DNA of 64,000 nt from UKL13-2 sp044229235 (lineage in GTDB: Bacteria > Pseudomonadota > Gammaproteobacteria > Burkholderiales > Usitatibacteraceae). The stretch covers positions 13,167 to 77,166 of the forward strand of contig JBGATH010000020.1 in NCBI GenBank assembly GCA_044229235.1. The letters run 5' to 3'. Below the pieces are notes generated by a model. That model was not told the origin of the DNA. It saw only the letters and a list, made by a program, of their open reading frames with translations, and did not search any database. Positions 48,263 through 64,000 of the stretch are shown here, in pieces; position 1 is the stretch's first letter, and each line of letters starts with the position of its first letter. Position numbers and translations under genes: made by a program.

Positions 48263-49453
48263 TTACTTGATGATTTTTGACACCACGCCGGCGCCGACGG
48301 TACGGCCGCCCTCGCGGATCGCAAAGCGCAGCCCGTCTTCCATCGCGATCGGCGCAATCAGCTGCACGTTGATCTTGACGTTGTCGCCAGGCATCACCAT
48401 CTCCGTGCCGGCCGGCAGCTGCAGCGCGCCAGTCACGTCGGTGGTGCGGAAGTAAAACTGCGGACGATAGCCATTGAAGAACGGGGTGTGACGACCACCT
48501 TCTTCTTTGCTCAGCACATAGATCTCGGCTTCAAAGTCGGTATGCGGGGTGATCGATCCGGGCTTGGCCAGCACCTGGCCGCGCTCGACTTCTTCACGCT
48601 TGGTGCCGCGCAGCAGGATGCCGACGTTGTCGCCCGCCTGGCCCTGGTCCAGAAGCTTCCTGAACATTTCCACGCCGGTACAAATGGTCTTGAGGGTCGG
48701 CTTCAGGCCAACGATCTCGATTTCCTCGCCAACCTTGATGATGCCGCGCTCCACGCGTCCGGTCACCACCGTGCCACGACCCGAGATCGAGAATACGTCT
48801 TCAACCGGCATCAGGAAGGCGCCGTCGAGCGCGCGCTTTGGTTCCGGGATGTAGCTGTCGAGCGCATCGGCCAGCTTCATGATGGCGCCTTCGCCCATCT
48901 CGCCGGCGTCGCCTTCCATGGCTTTCAGGGCCGATCCCTTGATGATCGGGATGTCGTCGCCGGGAAACTCGTACTTGGAGAGCAGTTCGCGCACTTCCAT
49001 TTCAACCAGCTCCAGCAGCTCGGCGTCGTCCACCATGTCGCACTTGTTGAGGAACACGACGATGTAGGGCACGCCGACCTGGCGGGCCAGCAGGATGTGT
49101 TCGCGCGTCTGCGGCATCGGGCCGTCAGCAGCGGAACAAACCAGGATGGCGCCGTCCATCTGCGCCGCACCGGTGATCATGTTCTTCACGTAGTCGGCGT
49201 GACCAGGACAGTCAACGTGGGCGTAGTGGCGCTTGGAGGTCTCGTATTCCACATGGGCCGTGTTGATGGTGATGCCGCGCGCCTTCTCTTCCGGCGCCGC
49301 GTCAATCTGGTCGTAGGCCTTCGCCTCACCACCAAACTTCTTCGCCAATACCATCGTCATCGCCGCCGTCAGCGTCGTCTTGCCGTGGTCCACATGCCCA
49401 ATCGTCCCCACGTTCACGTGCGGCTTGGTACGCTCAAACTTGCCTTTTGCCAT
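48263..49453 (-). CDS. tuf: Elongation factor Tu
   Basis: A 396-residue GTPase that brings aminoacyl-tRNA to the ribosome: P-loop GHVDHGKTTL, effector ARGITINTAHVEYE, DCPGHADYVKNM, NKCDMVDD, and domains II-III ending GRTVGAGVVSKIIK. The fourth gene of the str operon, 34 bp after fusA. Confidence 0.98.
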   Translation of the reverse strand: MAKGKFERTKPHVNVGTIGHVDHGKTTLTAAMTMVLAKKFGGEAKAYDQIDAAPEEKARGITINTAHVEYETSKRHYAHVDCPGHADYVKNMITGAAQMDGAILVCSAADGPMPQTREHILLARQVGVPYIVVFLNKCDMVDDAELLELVEMEVRELLSKYEFPGDDIPIIKGSALKAMEGDAGEMGEGAIMKLADALDSYIPEPKRALDGAFLMPVEDVFSISGRGTVVTGRVERGIIKVGEEIEIVGLKPTLKTICTGVEMFRKLLDQGQAGDNVGILLRGTKREEVERGQVLAKPGSITPHTDFEAEIYVLSKEEGGRHTPFFNGYRPQFYFRTTDVTGALQLPAGTEMVMPGDNVKINVQLIAPIAMEDGLRFAIREGGRTVGAGVVSKIIK

Positions 49454-49487
49454 GTTTTCTACCTCTTCAATTCAGTAATTTCTTGGA

Positions 49488-51590
49488 TTATTTCTTGGCG
49501 TTGATAATGGCTTCAGCCACATTCTTCGGCGCTTCGGAATAGTGCTTGAACTCCATGGTGTAGGTCGCACGACCCTGCGTAGCTGAGCGCAATGTGGTGG
49601 AGTAGCCAAACATTTCCGACAGCGGCACTTCGGCCTTGATGATCTTGCCGCCACCACCGGAGATGTCGTCCATGCCTTGAACCATGCCGCGGCGCGAGGA
49701 TAAATCTCCCATCACCGTTCCGGCGTAGTCTTCCGGCGTCTCAACTTCAACCGCCATCATCGGCTCCAGCAAAACCGGGCTGGCTTTGCGCATGCCGTCC
49801 TTGAAGCCCATTGAGGCCGCCATCTTGAAGGCGTTCTCATTTGAGTCAACGTCGTGATAAGAGCCAAAGTGCAGCGTGACCTTCACGTCGACGACCGGGT
49901 ACCCAGCCAGAACACCGGCAGGCAGCGTTTCGCGCAGGCCCTTTTCAACCGCCGGAATGAACTCGCGAGGAACGACACCGCCCTTGATCGCGTCGACGAA
50001 CTCGAAGCCTTTGCCCGGCTCTTGCGGCTCGACCTTCAAAACCACATGCCCGTATTGGCCACGACCGCCGGACTGCTTCACAAACTTGCCTTCGGCGTTT
50101 TCGACCGTACCGCGAATGGTTTCGCGGTAGGCTACCTGCGGCTTGCCGACAGTCGCCTCAACGCCGAATTCGCGCTTCATGCGGTCAACAATAATTTCGA
50201 GGTGCAGTTCGCCCATCCCCGAAATGATAGTTTGGCCCGATTCTTCGTCTGACCGCACACGGAAAGAGGGGTCTTCCTGCGCCAAGCGGCCAAGGGCAAT
50301 ACCCATTTTTTCCTGGTCGGCCTTGGTTTTCGGTTCGACTGCCTGCGAAATGACAGGCTCAGGGAACACCATGCGCTCAAGAGTAAGAACGGCGTCCGGA
50401 TCACACAAAGTCTCGCCCGTCGTCACGTCCTTCAAGCCAATGCATGCCGCGATATCACCTGCGCGAATTTCTTCAATTTCCACGCGGTTGTTGGCATGCA
50501 TCTGCACGATTCGGCCGATACGGTCCTTTTTGCCGCGCACGGGGTTGTAGACCGTATCGCCCTTCGACAACACACCAGAGTACACGCGCACGAAGGTAAG
50601 CTGACCGACGAACGGGTCCGTCATGAGCTTGAACGCCAACGCAGAGAATTTCTCCGCGTCATCCGCCTTGCGGCTGGTGGGCTGCTCGTCTTCGGTCATA
50701 CCCTTGACCGGCGGAATGTCCGTAGGCGCAGGCATGAAGTCGATAACGGCATCCAGCATCGCCTGGACACCCTTGTTCTTGAACGCGGAGCCACAGAGCA
50801 TGGGCACAATTTCGCTCTTGATGGTGCGCTCGCGAATACCGGCCTTGATTTCTGCCTCGGTCAGCTCGCCGCCCTCGAGGTACTTGTTCATCAGCTCTTC
50901 ATTGGCTTCAGCGGCGCTTTCAACCATCTTGTTGTGCCACTCTTTGCAGACTTCCACCATTTCGGCCGGAATCTCGCCGTACTTGAAAGTGACGCCCTTG
51001 TCATCCTCATTCCAGATGATGGATTTCATCTTGATGAGATCTACCAATCCCTTGAAGTGTTCCTCTGCGCCGATTGGCACCTGCAAGGGGACAGGATTGG
51101 CCTTCAGGCGCGCCTTCATTTGGTCGTAGACCTTGAAGAAGTTGGCGCCGGTACGATCCATCTTGTTCACGAAAGCCAGCCGCGGCACCTTGTATTTGTT
51201 CGCCTGACGCCATACCGTCTCTGACTGGGGCTGCACGCCGCCGACAGCGCAGTACACCATACATGCGCCATCCAGCACGCGCATGGAACGCTCGACCTCA
51301 ATAGTGAAATCGACGTGCCCAGGGGTATCAATGATGTTGATGCGGTGCTCTTGATAGTTGTTGGCCATGCCCTTCCAGAAACAGGTCGTGGCTGCCGACG
51401 TGATCGTGATGCCGCGCTCTTGCTCCTGCTCCATCCAGTCCATGGTGGCCGCACCATCGTGCACTTCACCAATCTTGTGGTTCACACCGGTGTAAAACAG
51501 GATGCGTTCGGTGGTCGTGGTCTTGCCTGCATCAATGTGCGCGGAAATACCAATGTTGCGATAACGCTCGATAGGGGTCTTGCGTGCCAC
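49488..51590 (-). CDS. fusA: Elongation factor G
   Basis: A 700-residue translocase GTPase: AHIDAGKTTTTERIL, DTPGHVDFTIEVERSMRVLDG, NKMDRTGANF, and the C-terminal domains with YRETIRGTVENAEGKFVKQSGG. The length is typical of bacterial EF-G 1. It belongs to the str operon between rpsG and tuf. Confidence 0.98.
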   Translation of the reverse strand: MARKTPIERYRNIGISAHIDAGKTTTTERILFYTGVNHKIGEVHDGAATMDWMEQEQERGITITSAATTCFWKGMANNYQEHRINIIDTPGHVDFTIEVERSMRVLDGACMVYCAVGGVQPQSETVWRQANKYKVPRLAFVNKMDRTGANFFKVYDQMKARLKANPVPLQVPIGAEEHFKGLVDLIKMKSIIWNEDDKGVTFKYGEIPAEMVEVCKEWHNKMVESAAEANEELMNKYLEGGELTEAEIKAGIRERTIKSEIVPMLCGSAFKNKGVQAMLDAVIDFMPAPTDIPPVKGMTEDEQPTSRKADDAEKFSALAFKLMTDPFVGQLTFVRVYSGVLSKGDTVYNPVRGKKDRIGRIVQMHANNRVEIEEIRAGDIAACIGLKDVTTGETLCDPDAVLTLERMVFPEPVISQAVEPKTKADQEKMGIALGRLAQEDPSFRVRSDEESGQTIISGMGELHLEIIVDRMKREFGVEATVGKPQVAYRETIRGTVENAEGKFVKQSGGRGQYGHVVLKVEPQEPGKGFEFVDAIKGGVVPREFIPAVEKGLRETLPAGVLAGYPVVDVKVTLHFGSYHDVDSNENAFKMAASMGFKDGMRKASPVLLEPMMAVEVETPEDYAGTVMGDLSSRRGMVQGMDDISGGGGKIIKAEVPLSEMFGYSTTLRSATQGRATYTMEFKHYSEAPKNVAEAIINAKK

Positions 51591-51662
51591 GGTAGTAACC
51601 TTCCCGGGTTCGTCCCGATTGAGCCCCGCTGACCTCGTGGGCTCGCGGAGCGAAATTCAAAC

Positions 51663-52133
51663 TCAGAAGCGGTAGTGTGCGAACGCCTTGTTCGCTTCCG
51701 CCATACGGTGCACTTCCTCGCGCTTCTTGATTGCAGAGCCGCGACCTTCAGCGGCATCCATCAATTCGCCGGCGAGCCGGGCGCCCATTGACTTCTCACC
51801 ACGCTTGCGCGCGGCTTCGCGAATCCAACGCATGGAAAGCGCAGTACGACGCACCGGGCGCACTTCAACCGGCACCTGGTAATTGGCGCCGCCAACGCGC
51901 CGCGACTTTACCTCCACCATCGGCTTCACCGCATTAATGGCAGCGTTGAACACCTCAACGGCATCCTTGCCCGATTTCTTGGTGATCTGGTCGAGAGCAC
52001 GGTAAATGATTTGCTCTGCTACCGACTTCTTGCCGGCCTTCATGAGCACATTGACGAACTTGGCGATTTCCGTGCTCTTGAATTTCGGATCAGGCAGGAT
52101 TTCGCGCTTGGGAACTTCGCGACGACGAGGCAT
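51663..52133 (-). CDS. rpsG: 30S ribosomal protein S7
   Basis: A 156-residue primary 16S rRNA binder: MPRRREVPKREILPDPKF, VNVLMKAGKKSVAEQIIY, and the C-terminal VHRMAEANKAFAHYRF. Located between rpsL and fusA in standard str order. Confidence 0.98.
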   Translation of the reverse strand: MPRRREVPKREILPDPKFKSTEIAKFVNVLMKAGKKSVAEQIIYRALDQITKKSGKDAVEVFNAAINAVKPMVEVKSRRVGGANYQVPVEVRPVRRTALSMRWIREAARKRGEKSMGARLAGELMDAAEGRGSAIKKREEVHRMAEANKAFAHYRF

Positions 52134-52169
52134 GGTTGTTTCCTCTTAATTCAAATTGATAGCGTGCGC

Positions 52170-52556
52170 TTACTTTGCGGCGCCGGCTTTGGGCATCTTG
52201 GCACCGTACTTGGAGCGCGATTGCTTGCGATCTTTCACGCCCGCTGTATCCAGCGATCCGCGAACGGTGTGATAGCGGACACCAGGCAGATCCTTCACGC
52301 GGCCACCGCGAATCAGGACAACCGAGTGCTCCTGGAGGTTATGACCCTCGCCGCCGATATAAGAAATGACTTCATAGCCATTGGTGAGACGAACCTTACA
52401 AACCTTCCGCAGCGCCGAGTTCGGCTTTTTCGGAGTGGTTGTGTAGACGCGCGTGCAAACACCGCGCTTTTGCGGGCAATTTTGCATTGCCGGCACTTTG
52501 CTCTTTGTTTTGACTTTCGCGCGGGGCTTGCGCAGAAGTTGATTAATGGTTGGCAT
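52170..52556 (-). CDS. rpsL: 30S ribosomal protein S12
   Basis: A 128-residue decoding-centre protein: MPTINQLLRKPR, TTPKKPNSALRKV and GGRVKDLPGVRYHTVRG. Both lysines where streptomycin-resistance mutations occur are wild-type. First gene of the str operon, with a leader of about 165 nt from the promoter at 52727-52756. Confidence 0.98.
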   Translation of the reverse strand: MPTINQLLRKPRAKVKTKSKVPAMQNCPQKRGVCTRVYTTTPKKPNSALRKVCKVRLTNGYEVISYIGGEGHNLQEHSVVLIRGGRVKDLPGVRYHTVRGSLDTAGVKDRKQSRSKYGAKMPKAGAAK

Positions 52557-52726
52557 AATTTATGTCCAATTCAGTCCGCTCTATGAGCTCAATGGCTAGA
52601 TTGTTTCCTGCTCGAAGCCCAAATACCGCGGGTTCCGGGTTCATCTACAGGTTTGCTTCGATATTGCAACTTGCAAGAATCCTTCCAGAATCGAGAAAAA
52701 TCTGACCCGATCCCGGACAGCCTTAG

Positions 52727-52756
52727 ATTATAAAAAGAAAACCGCTCCGCTGTCAA
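52727..52756 (-). promoter_or_regulatory. Sigma-70 promoter of the str operon
   Basis: On the minus strand TTGACA (52751-52756) and TATAAT (52727-52732) are both perfect consensus, 18 bp apart. The -35 lies in the loop and descending arm of the rpoC terminator, so the two signals overlap. The start is near 52720. Between here and rpsL (52557-52720) I see no other element. Confidence 0.85.
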
Positions 52757-52768
52757 ACAGCGGAGCGG
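52731..52768 (-). terminator. Intrinsic terminator of the rpoBC operon
   Basis: CCGCTCCGCTGT (52742-52753) and its exact complement (52757-52768) form a 12-bp stem with a 3-nt loop. On the minus strand TTTTCTTTTT follows. It lies 25 bp past the rpoC stop. Confidence 0.92.
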
Positions 52769-52793
52769 AATAGGTGGAACATGCTGCTTGGCG

Positions 52794-56996
<4,203 letters not shown>

Positions 56997-57028
56997 AGTT
57001 TCTCCTAATCCTTTTCCGGCACGGCCAA

Positions 57029-61153
<4,125 letters not shown>

Positions 61154-61404
61154 GCTTTTCTCCGAACGTTGAAGGAATGTTCGCAAACTGACGTTTGCGT
61201 CAATGTTCTTCGACTGGCGCCACCGATAAATTGGTGTCGTCAAGTGTGGCGAAGGGCCGCTACCCTTCTATGGCTGACAGCAACCGGGAGGTTGCCCGAC
61301 CAAACTTAGTCTTCTGCAGTCGTTTCAGAAGACAAAGCAAAACACGCAGCGATGCAACTGACTCCGCGATTTGCTTTGGCCACTGCCCTGTACCGAAACA
61401 CTAA

Positions 61405-61466
61405 TCTCCAGCACTGGCGCGGCTTTCCAGGCTTTTTTGTCCTGAAACCCGCATGGATACTGGGGG
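61405..61466. repeat. Palindromic intergenic repeat, copy E (degraded right arm)
   Basis: The left arm CCAGCACTGGCGCGGC (61408-61423) matches the family exactly, and TTTCCAGG...CCTGAAA still pairs around the T-rich centre. The right arm has decayed to CCCGCATGGATACTGG. It lies inside the transcribed spacer between rplL and rpoB. Confidence 0.75.
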
Positions 61467-61494
61467 ATATAACTTTGCAACTCCCGAGAAACCA

Positions 61495-61525
61495 ACTCCC
61501 GCAACGGGAAAACCCGCGCGGGAGT
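61495..61525. promoter_or_regulatory. Hairpin in the rplL-rpoB spacer (possible attenuator or processing site)
   Basis: ACTCCCGC (61495-61502) and GCGGGAGT (61518-61525) pair, with GGG-AAAA-CCC nested inside. It lies 43 bp past the rplL stop, where enterobacteria have a partial terminator and RNase III site. No T-tract is seen. The remaining spacer 61154-61407 shows no clear promoter. Confidence 0.5.
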
Positions 61526-61568
61526 GAGTTCTCATTTCTTGTCGCAGCGGGCCTCAACCCGCCGGAAC

Positions 61569-61943
61569 TTACTTCAGTTCGGCCTTGGCGCCTGCTTCGG
61601 TAAGCTTCTTGGCGATCGCGTCGGCGTCAGCCTTGTTGACACCTTCCTTGACGGCCTTCGGCGCACCTTCGACCAGAGCCTTGGCTTCAGCCAGCCCCAG
61701 ACCGGTAATTTCGCGAACCGCCTTGATGACGTTGATCTTGTTCGCGCCAATTTCGGTCAGCATTACGTTGAACTCCGTCTTTTCCTCTGCAACCGGCGCA
61801 GCGGCGCCACCGGCGGCGGCCGGAGCAGCCATTGCAGCAGCGGAAACACCAAACTTCTCTTCGATCGCCTTTACGAGATCGTTAAGCTCCATGACCGACA
61901 TCGCGTCGAGGGAGGCCAGAAATGCGTCTTTATCGAATGCCAT
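61569..61943 (-). CDS. rplL: 50S ribosomal protein L7/L12
   Basis: A 124-residue stalk protein: an N-terminal dimerisation helix (DAFLASLDAMSVMELNDLVKAIEEKFGV), an Ala/Gly hinge (AAAMAAPAAAGGAAAP), and a C-terminal factor-binding domain (KINVIKAVREITGLGLAEAKALVEGAPKAVKEGV). 68 bp after rplJ. Confidence 0.98.
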   Translation of the reverse strand: MAFDKDAFLASLDAMSVMELNDLVKAIEEKFGVSAAAMAAPAAAGGAAAPVAEEKTEFNVMLTEIGANKINVIKAVREITGLGLAEAKALVEGAPKAVKEGVNKADADAIAKKLTEAGAKAELK

Positions 61944-62011
61944 GATGAATATTCCTATCTAAAAAGTTGAATGTTTTGAGTATCAGGTTGCCTTGGTAAG
62001 TCGCAGGCCAC

Positions 62012-62512
62012 TCAGGCCGCAGCACCTTCTGCACGCTTTTCGGCAAGCGCCGCCAGTACACGCGCCATGCGTGAAACCGGGCTTTGCATGAGTCCGAGAA
62101 GTTGCGACAGCAGCACTTCCTTGCTTGGGATGTTGGCCAGCGTTTGCACGCCCGCCTTGTCCAGCATCTTGCCGCCGTACGCACCCGCAGTGATGACAAA
62201 CTTTTCCTTGCCTTTGGCAAAGTCACTCACGACTTTGGCAGCGGCAACGGCGTCCTGGGAGAAACTGTAAATCAGCGGACCAACCATTTTGTCGGCAGCG
62301 ACCTCGAAAGGTGTACCAACAACAGCGCGACGTGCCAGCGTGTTCTTGAGAACCCGCATGTAAACGCCCTTCGCACGCGCATCGCTGCGCAGCTTGGTCA
62401 ATTCCGCGACCGTGGTTCCACGATACTCGGCAAGCACCATCGTCTGCGCCTTCGCCACATTGGCGATGACGTCGGCAACGACTTCTTTCTTTCCTTCCAG
62501 ATTCAAACTCAC
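62012..62512 (-). CDS. rplJ: 50S ribosomal protein L10
   Basis: A 166-residue stalk base protein: LEGKKEVVADVIANVAKAQTMVLAEYRGTTVAELTKLR and a C-terminal L12-binding helix. The start is GTG at 62512 with AAAGGAG upstream. L10 with L12 is expected to bind the leader just upstream and control its own translation. Confidence 0.97.
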   Translation of the reverse strand: MSLNLEGKKEVVADVIANVAKAQTMVLAEYRGTTVAELTKLRSDARAKGVYMRVLKNTLARRAVVGTPFEVAADKMVGPLIYSFSQDAVAAAKVVSDFAKGKEKFVITAGAYGGKMLDKAGVQTLANIPSKEVLLSQLLGLMQSPVSRMARVLAALAEKRAEGAAA

Positions 62513-62524
62513 GTTTGATCTCCT

Positions 62525-62760
62525 TTACGTTGATCAATGGCCACGCCCTTCGACGAAGCCACACCCACAGCGACCTTGCTTCGGAGATCGACGCTATCGC
62601 TTGCACGACAGCGTATCGATATCTTGGCTGGGACCGCCATCTGCGTAGGACGGCAAATCTGCCGATTAAACCTTCGGCCAGGCTACAGCTCTGGCTTCGG
62701 TTCCTACGGTCTTTGACAACTCTGACCGCCAATAACCCGGCATCAGACCCAAAGAACCAC
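62525..62760 (-). ncRNA. L10 leader (autoregulatory mRNA element)
   Basis: The 283-bp spacer between rplA and rplJ carries no ORF. On the minus strand it reads CAAAGACCGTAGGAACCG and, further on, CCTACGCAGATGGCGG, the conserved segments of the L10 leader that fold into the binding site for the L10-L12 complex. It would couple L10/L12 supply to translation. Confidence 0.8.
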
Positions 62761-62795
62761 CCCCGGCGCATGACGCCGAGGGACTTAATTCAAAT

Positions 62796-63509
62796 TTACT
62801 GTTGCTGCTGCGCGTTGGTGGAAAAAGCCGAGGTTTCAACACGCACGCCAACGCCCATCGTCGAGGACACCGAAACCTTTCTCAGGTAGATGCCCTTGGA
62901 GGAGGCCGGTTTGGCTTTGTTGACGGCCGCAATCAGCGCATTCAAGTTTTCATTCAGCGCCTCAATCGGGAACGAAGCACGCCCGATGGTGCATTGGACG
63001 ATTCCGGCTTTGTCAGCGCGATACTGGACTTGTCCAGCCTTCGCGTTCTTGACGCCCTGTTCAATGTTTGGCGTGACGGTGCCAACCTTCGGGTTCGGCA
63101 TCAGGCCGCGGGGGCCAAGAACCTGACCGAGTGCACCCACCACCTTCATGGCATCCGGCGTGGCGATAACCACGTCAAAATCCATGAAGCCGCCCTTGAT
63201 CTTTTCGGCGAGGTCTTCAAAACCGACAATATCCGCGCCAGCAGCCTTTGCCTTCTCGGCATTTGCGCCCTGGGCGAACACGGCAACACGCACACTCTTG
63301 CCGGTGCCGCGCGGCAGCACGACGGATCCGCGAACCGCTTGGTCGGATTTCTTCGCGTCAATGCCGAGATTGATTGCGACGTCGACCGACTCATCAAATT
63401 TTGCGGTAGCGGTTTTTTTGACCAATTCCAGCGCATCGGTTACGGCGTAGTTCTTATTGCGGTCAACAATGCCCGCGAGCGCCTTTTGACGCTTGGTAAC
63501 GGTAGCCAT
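62796..63509 (-). CDS. rplA: 50S ribosomal protein L1
   Basis: A 237-residue protein of the L1 stalk: KRQKALAGIVDRNKNYAVTDALELVKK, VVLPRGTGKSVRVAVFAQG and GPRGLMPNPKVGTVTPNIEQGVKNAKAGQVQYR. Its ATG overlaps the rplK stop by 1 nt (TAATG). It can act as a translational repressor of rplKA. Confidence 0.98.
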   Translation of the reverse strand: MATVTKRQKALAGIVDRNKNYAVTDALELVKKTATAKFDESVDVAINLGIDAKKSDQAVRGSVVLPRGTGKSVRVAVFAQGANAEKAKAAGADIVGFEDLAEKIKGGFMDFDVVIATPDAMKVVGALGQVLGPRGLMPNPKVGTVTPNIEQGVKNAKAGQVQYRADKAGIVQCTIGRASFPIEALNENLNALIAAVNKAKPASSKGIYLRKVSVSSTMGVGVRVETSAFSTNAQQQQ

Positions 63510-63943
63510 TAGCGCACCCCTTCCACATCAATTCCCATCGAACGCGCACTTCCTGCGATTGTGCGGACCGCAGCATCCATATCCCCGGCGGTGAGGTCTG
63601 GCATCTTGGTTTTCGCAATTTCTTCCGCCTGGGCGCGAGTCAGCTTGCCGACCTTGTCAACGTGCGGTACTTTGCTGCCCTTTTCAACCTTGGCGGCCTT
63701 CTTGATCAGGATCGACGCCGGTGGCGTCTTCATGATGAAGGTGAAGGATTTATCCGCAAAGGCGGTAATAACCACCGGAATCGGCAGGCCCGGCTCCAGT
63801 TTCTGCGTCTGAGCGTTGAACGCCTTGCAGAATTCCATGATGTTCAAGCCGCGCTGCCCCAGAGCGGGGCCGATCGGCGGCGAGGGATTTGCCTTTCCGG
63901 CCGGCACTTGCAGCTTGATATAACCGACTACTTTCTTTGCCAT
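63509..63943 (-). CDS. rplK: 50S ribosomal protein L11
   Basis: A 144-residue protein of the GTPase-associated centre: KKVVGYIKLQVPAGKANPSPPIGPALGQRGLNIMEFCKAFNAQTQ, with the proline pair where thiostrepton binds. AAGGAGA precedes the ATG at 63943. Confidence 0.98.
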   Translation of the reverse strand: MAKKVVGYIKLQVPAGKANPSPPIGPALGQRGLNIMEFCKAFNAQTQKLEPGLPIPVVITAFADKSFTFIMKTPPASILIKKAAKVEKGSKVPHVDKVGKLTRAQAEEIAKTKMPDLTAGDMDAAVRTIAGSARSMGIDVEGVR

Positions 63944-63965
63944 GAGTTTCTCCTTGGGTATTAGC

Positions 63966-63987
63966 GAGCATCGGCTTTACGATGCTC
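63966..63987. promoter_or_regulatory. Hairpin upstream of rplK
   Basis: GAGCATCG (63966-63973) and CGATGCTC (63980-63987) form a perfect 8-bp stem with a 6-nt loop, 23 bp before the rplK start. No T-run follows on the minus strand. It may be a translational control element or part of the spacer after nusG, which would lie beyond the window edge. Confidence 0.5.
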
Positions 63988-64000
63988 TCCCCGCTGTTTT

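Overview
The window looks like chromosomal DNA of a free-living betaproteobacterium. The evidence is high GC, the birA-coaX-SPOR gene order, a Bug-type solute receptor, an FNR/Dnr-type regulator and ribosomal/RNA polymerase proteins of proteobacterial type. No tRNA, rRNA, CRISPR array or complete insertion sequence was recognised.

Layout. 0-3 kb: an exported-protein fragment, two response regulators (one fused to a three-fold membrane repeat) and nhaA. 3.3-8.3 kb: corA, a small beta-barrel protein, a methyltransferase, a cytochrome c lipoprotein, a DUF2798 protein, two DsrE proteins and a fatty acid hydroxylase. 8.35-9.93 kb: an ArsR-rhodanese fusion followed by a gene graveyard holding remnants of a rhodanese end, an arsA and a methyltransferase. 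10-11.7 kb: a nitroreductase and a phosphodiesterase-like protein. 11.8-25.6 kb: a long minus-strand island that is the most interesting part of the window. In transcription order it carries a small exported protein, a decaheme DmsE/MtrA cytochrome, an MtrB/PioB porin, ArsD, ArsA, a TAT-exported ArrA-like molybdoenzyme, its four-cluster Fe-S subunit, a TorD chaperone, a SigZ-type sigma factor, an ArsP-type permease, two thioredoxin-like proteins, a CcdA-like protein and a second DUF2798 protein. An FNR/Dnr-type regulator is encoded divergently at its head, and FNR-type boxes lie in front of the regulator, the cytochrome side and the molybdoenzyme. 26.6-41 kb is housekeeping and accessory: SPOR, coaX, birA, HAD, Bug receptor, acyltransferase, outer-membrane barrel, DUF47-pit, a GGDEF/EAL protein and a sigma/cupin anti-sigma pair. 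41.2-42.9 kb is a broken FAD dehydrogenase. 42.9-64 kb is the S10 operon (ending at rpsQ), the str operon and rplKAJL-rpoBC, all on the minus strand.

Working hypothesis. The 15-25.6 kb island encodes respiration of a metalloid or chalcogen oxyanion (arsenate or antimonate most likely, judged from ArsA/ArsD and the ArrA-like RGRY and ICAEAEK motifs). It would be wired to the cell exterior by an MtrAB conduit, in the style of the Shewanella dmsEFAB extracellular reductase, and switched on by low oxygen. ArsDA, the permease and the thiol-redox genes would handle the toxic product.

Two window-wide features deserve care. A family of about 70-90 bp palindromic repeats occurs five times, always between genes. 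Single-base indels also disrupt rpsS, rplW, rplD and the FAD dehydrogenase between 41.8 and 46.8 kb; several lie in homopolymers, so sequence error is the simplest explanation.
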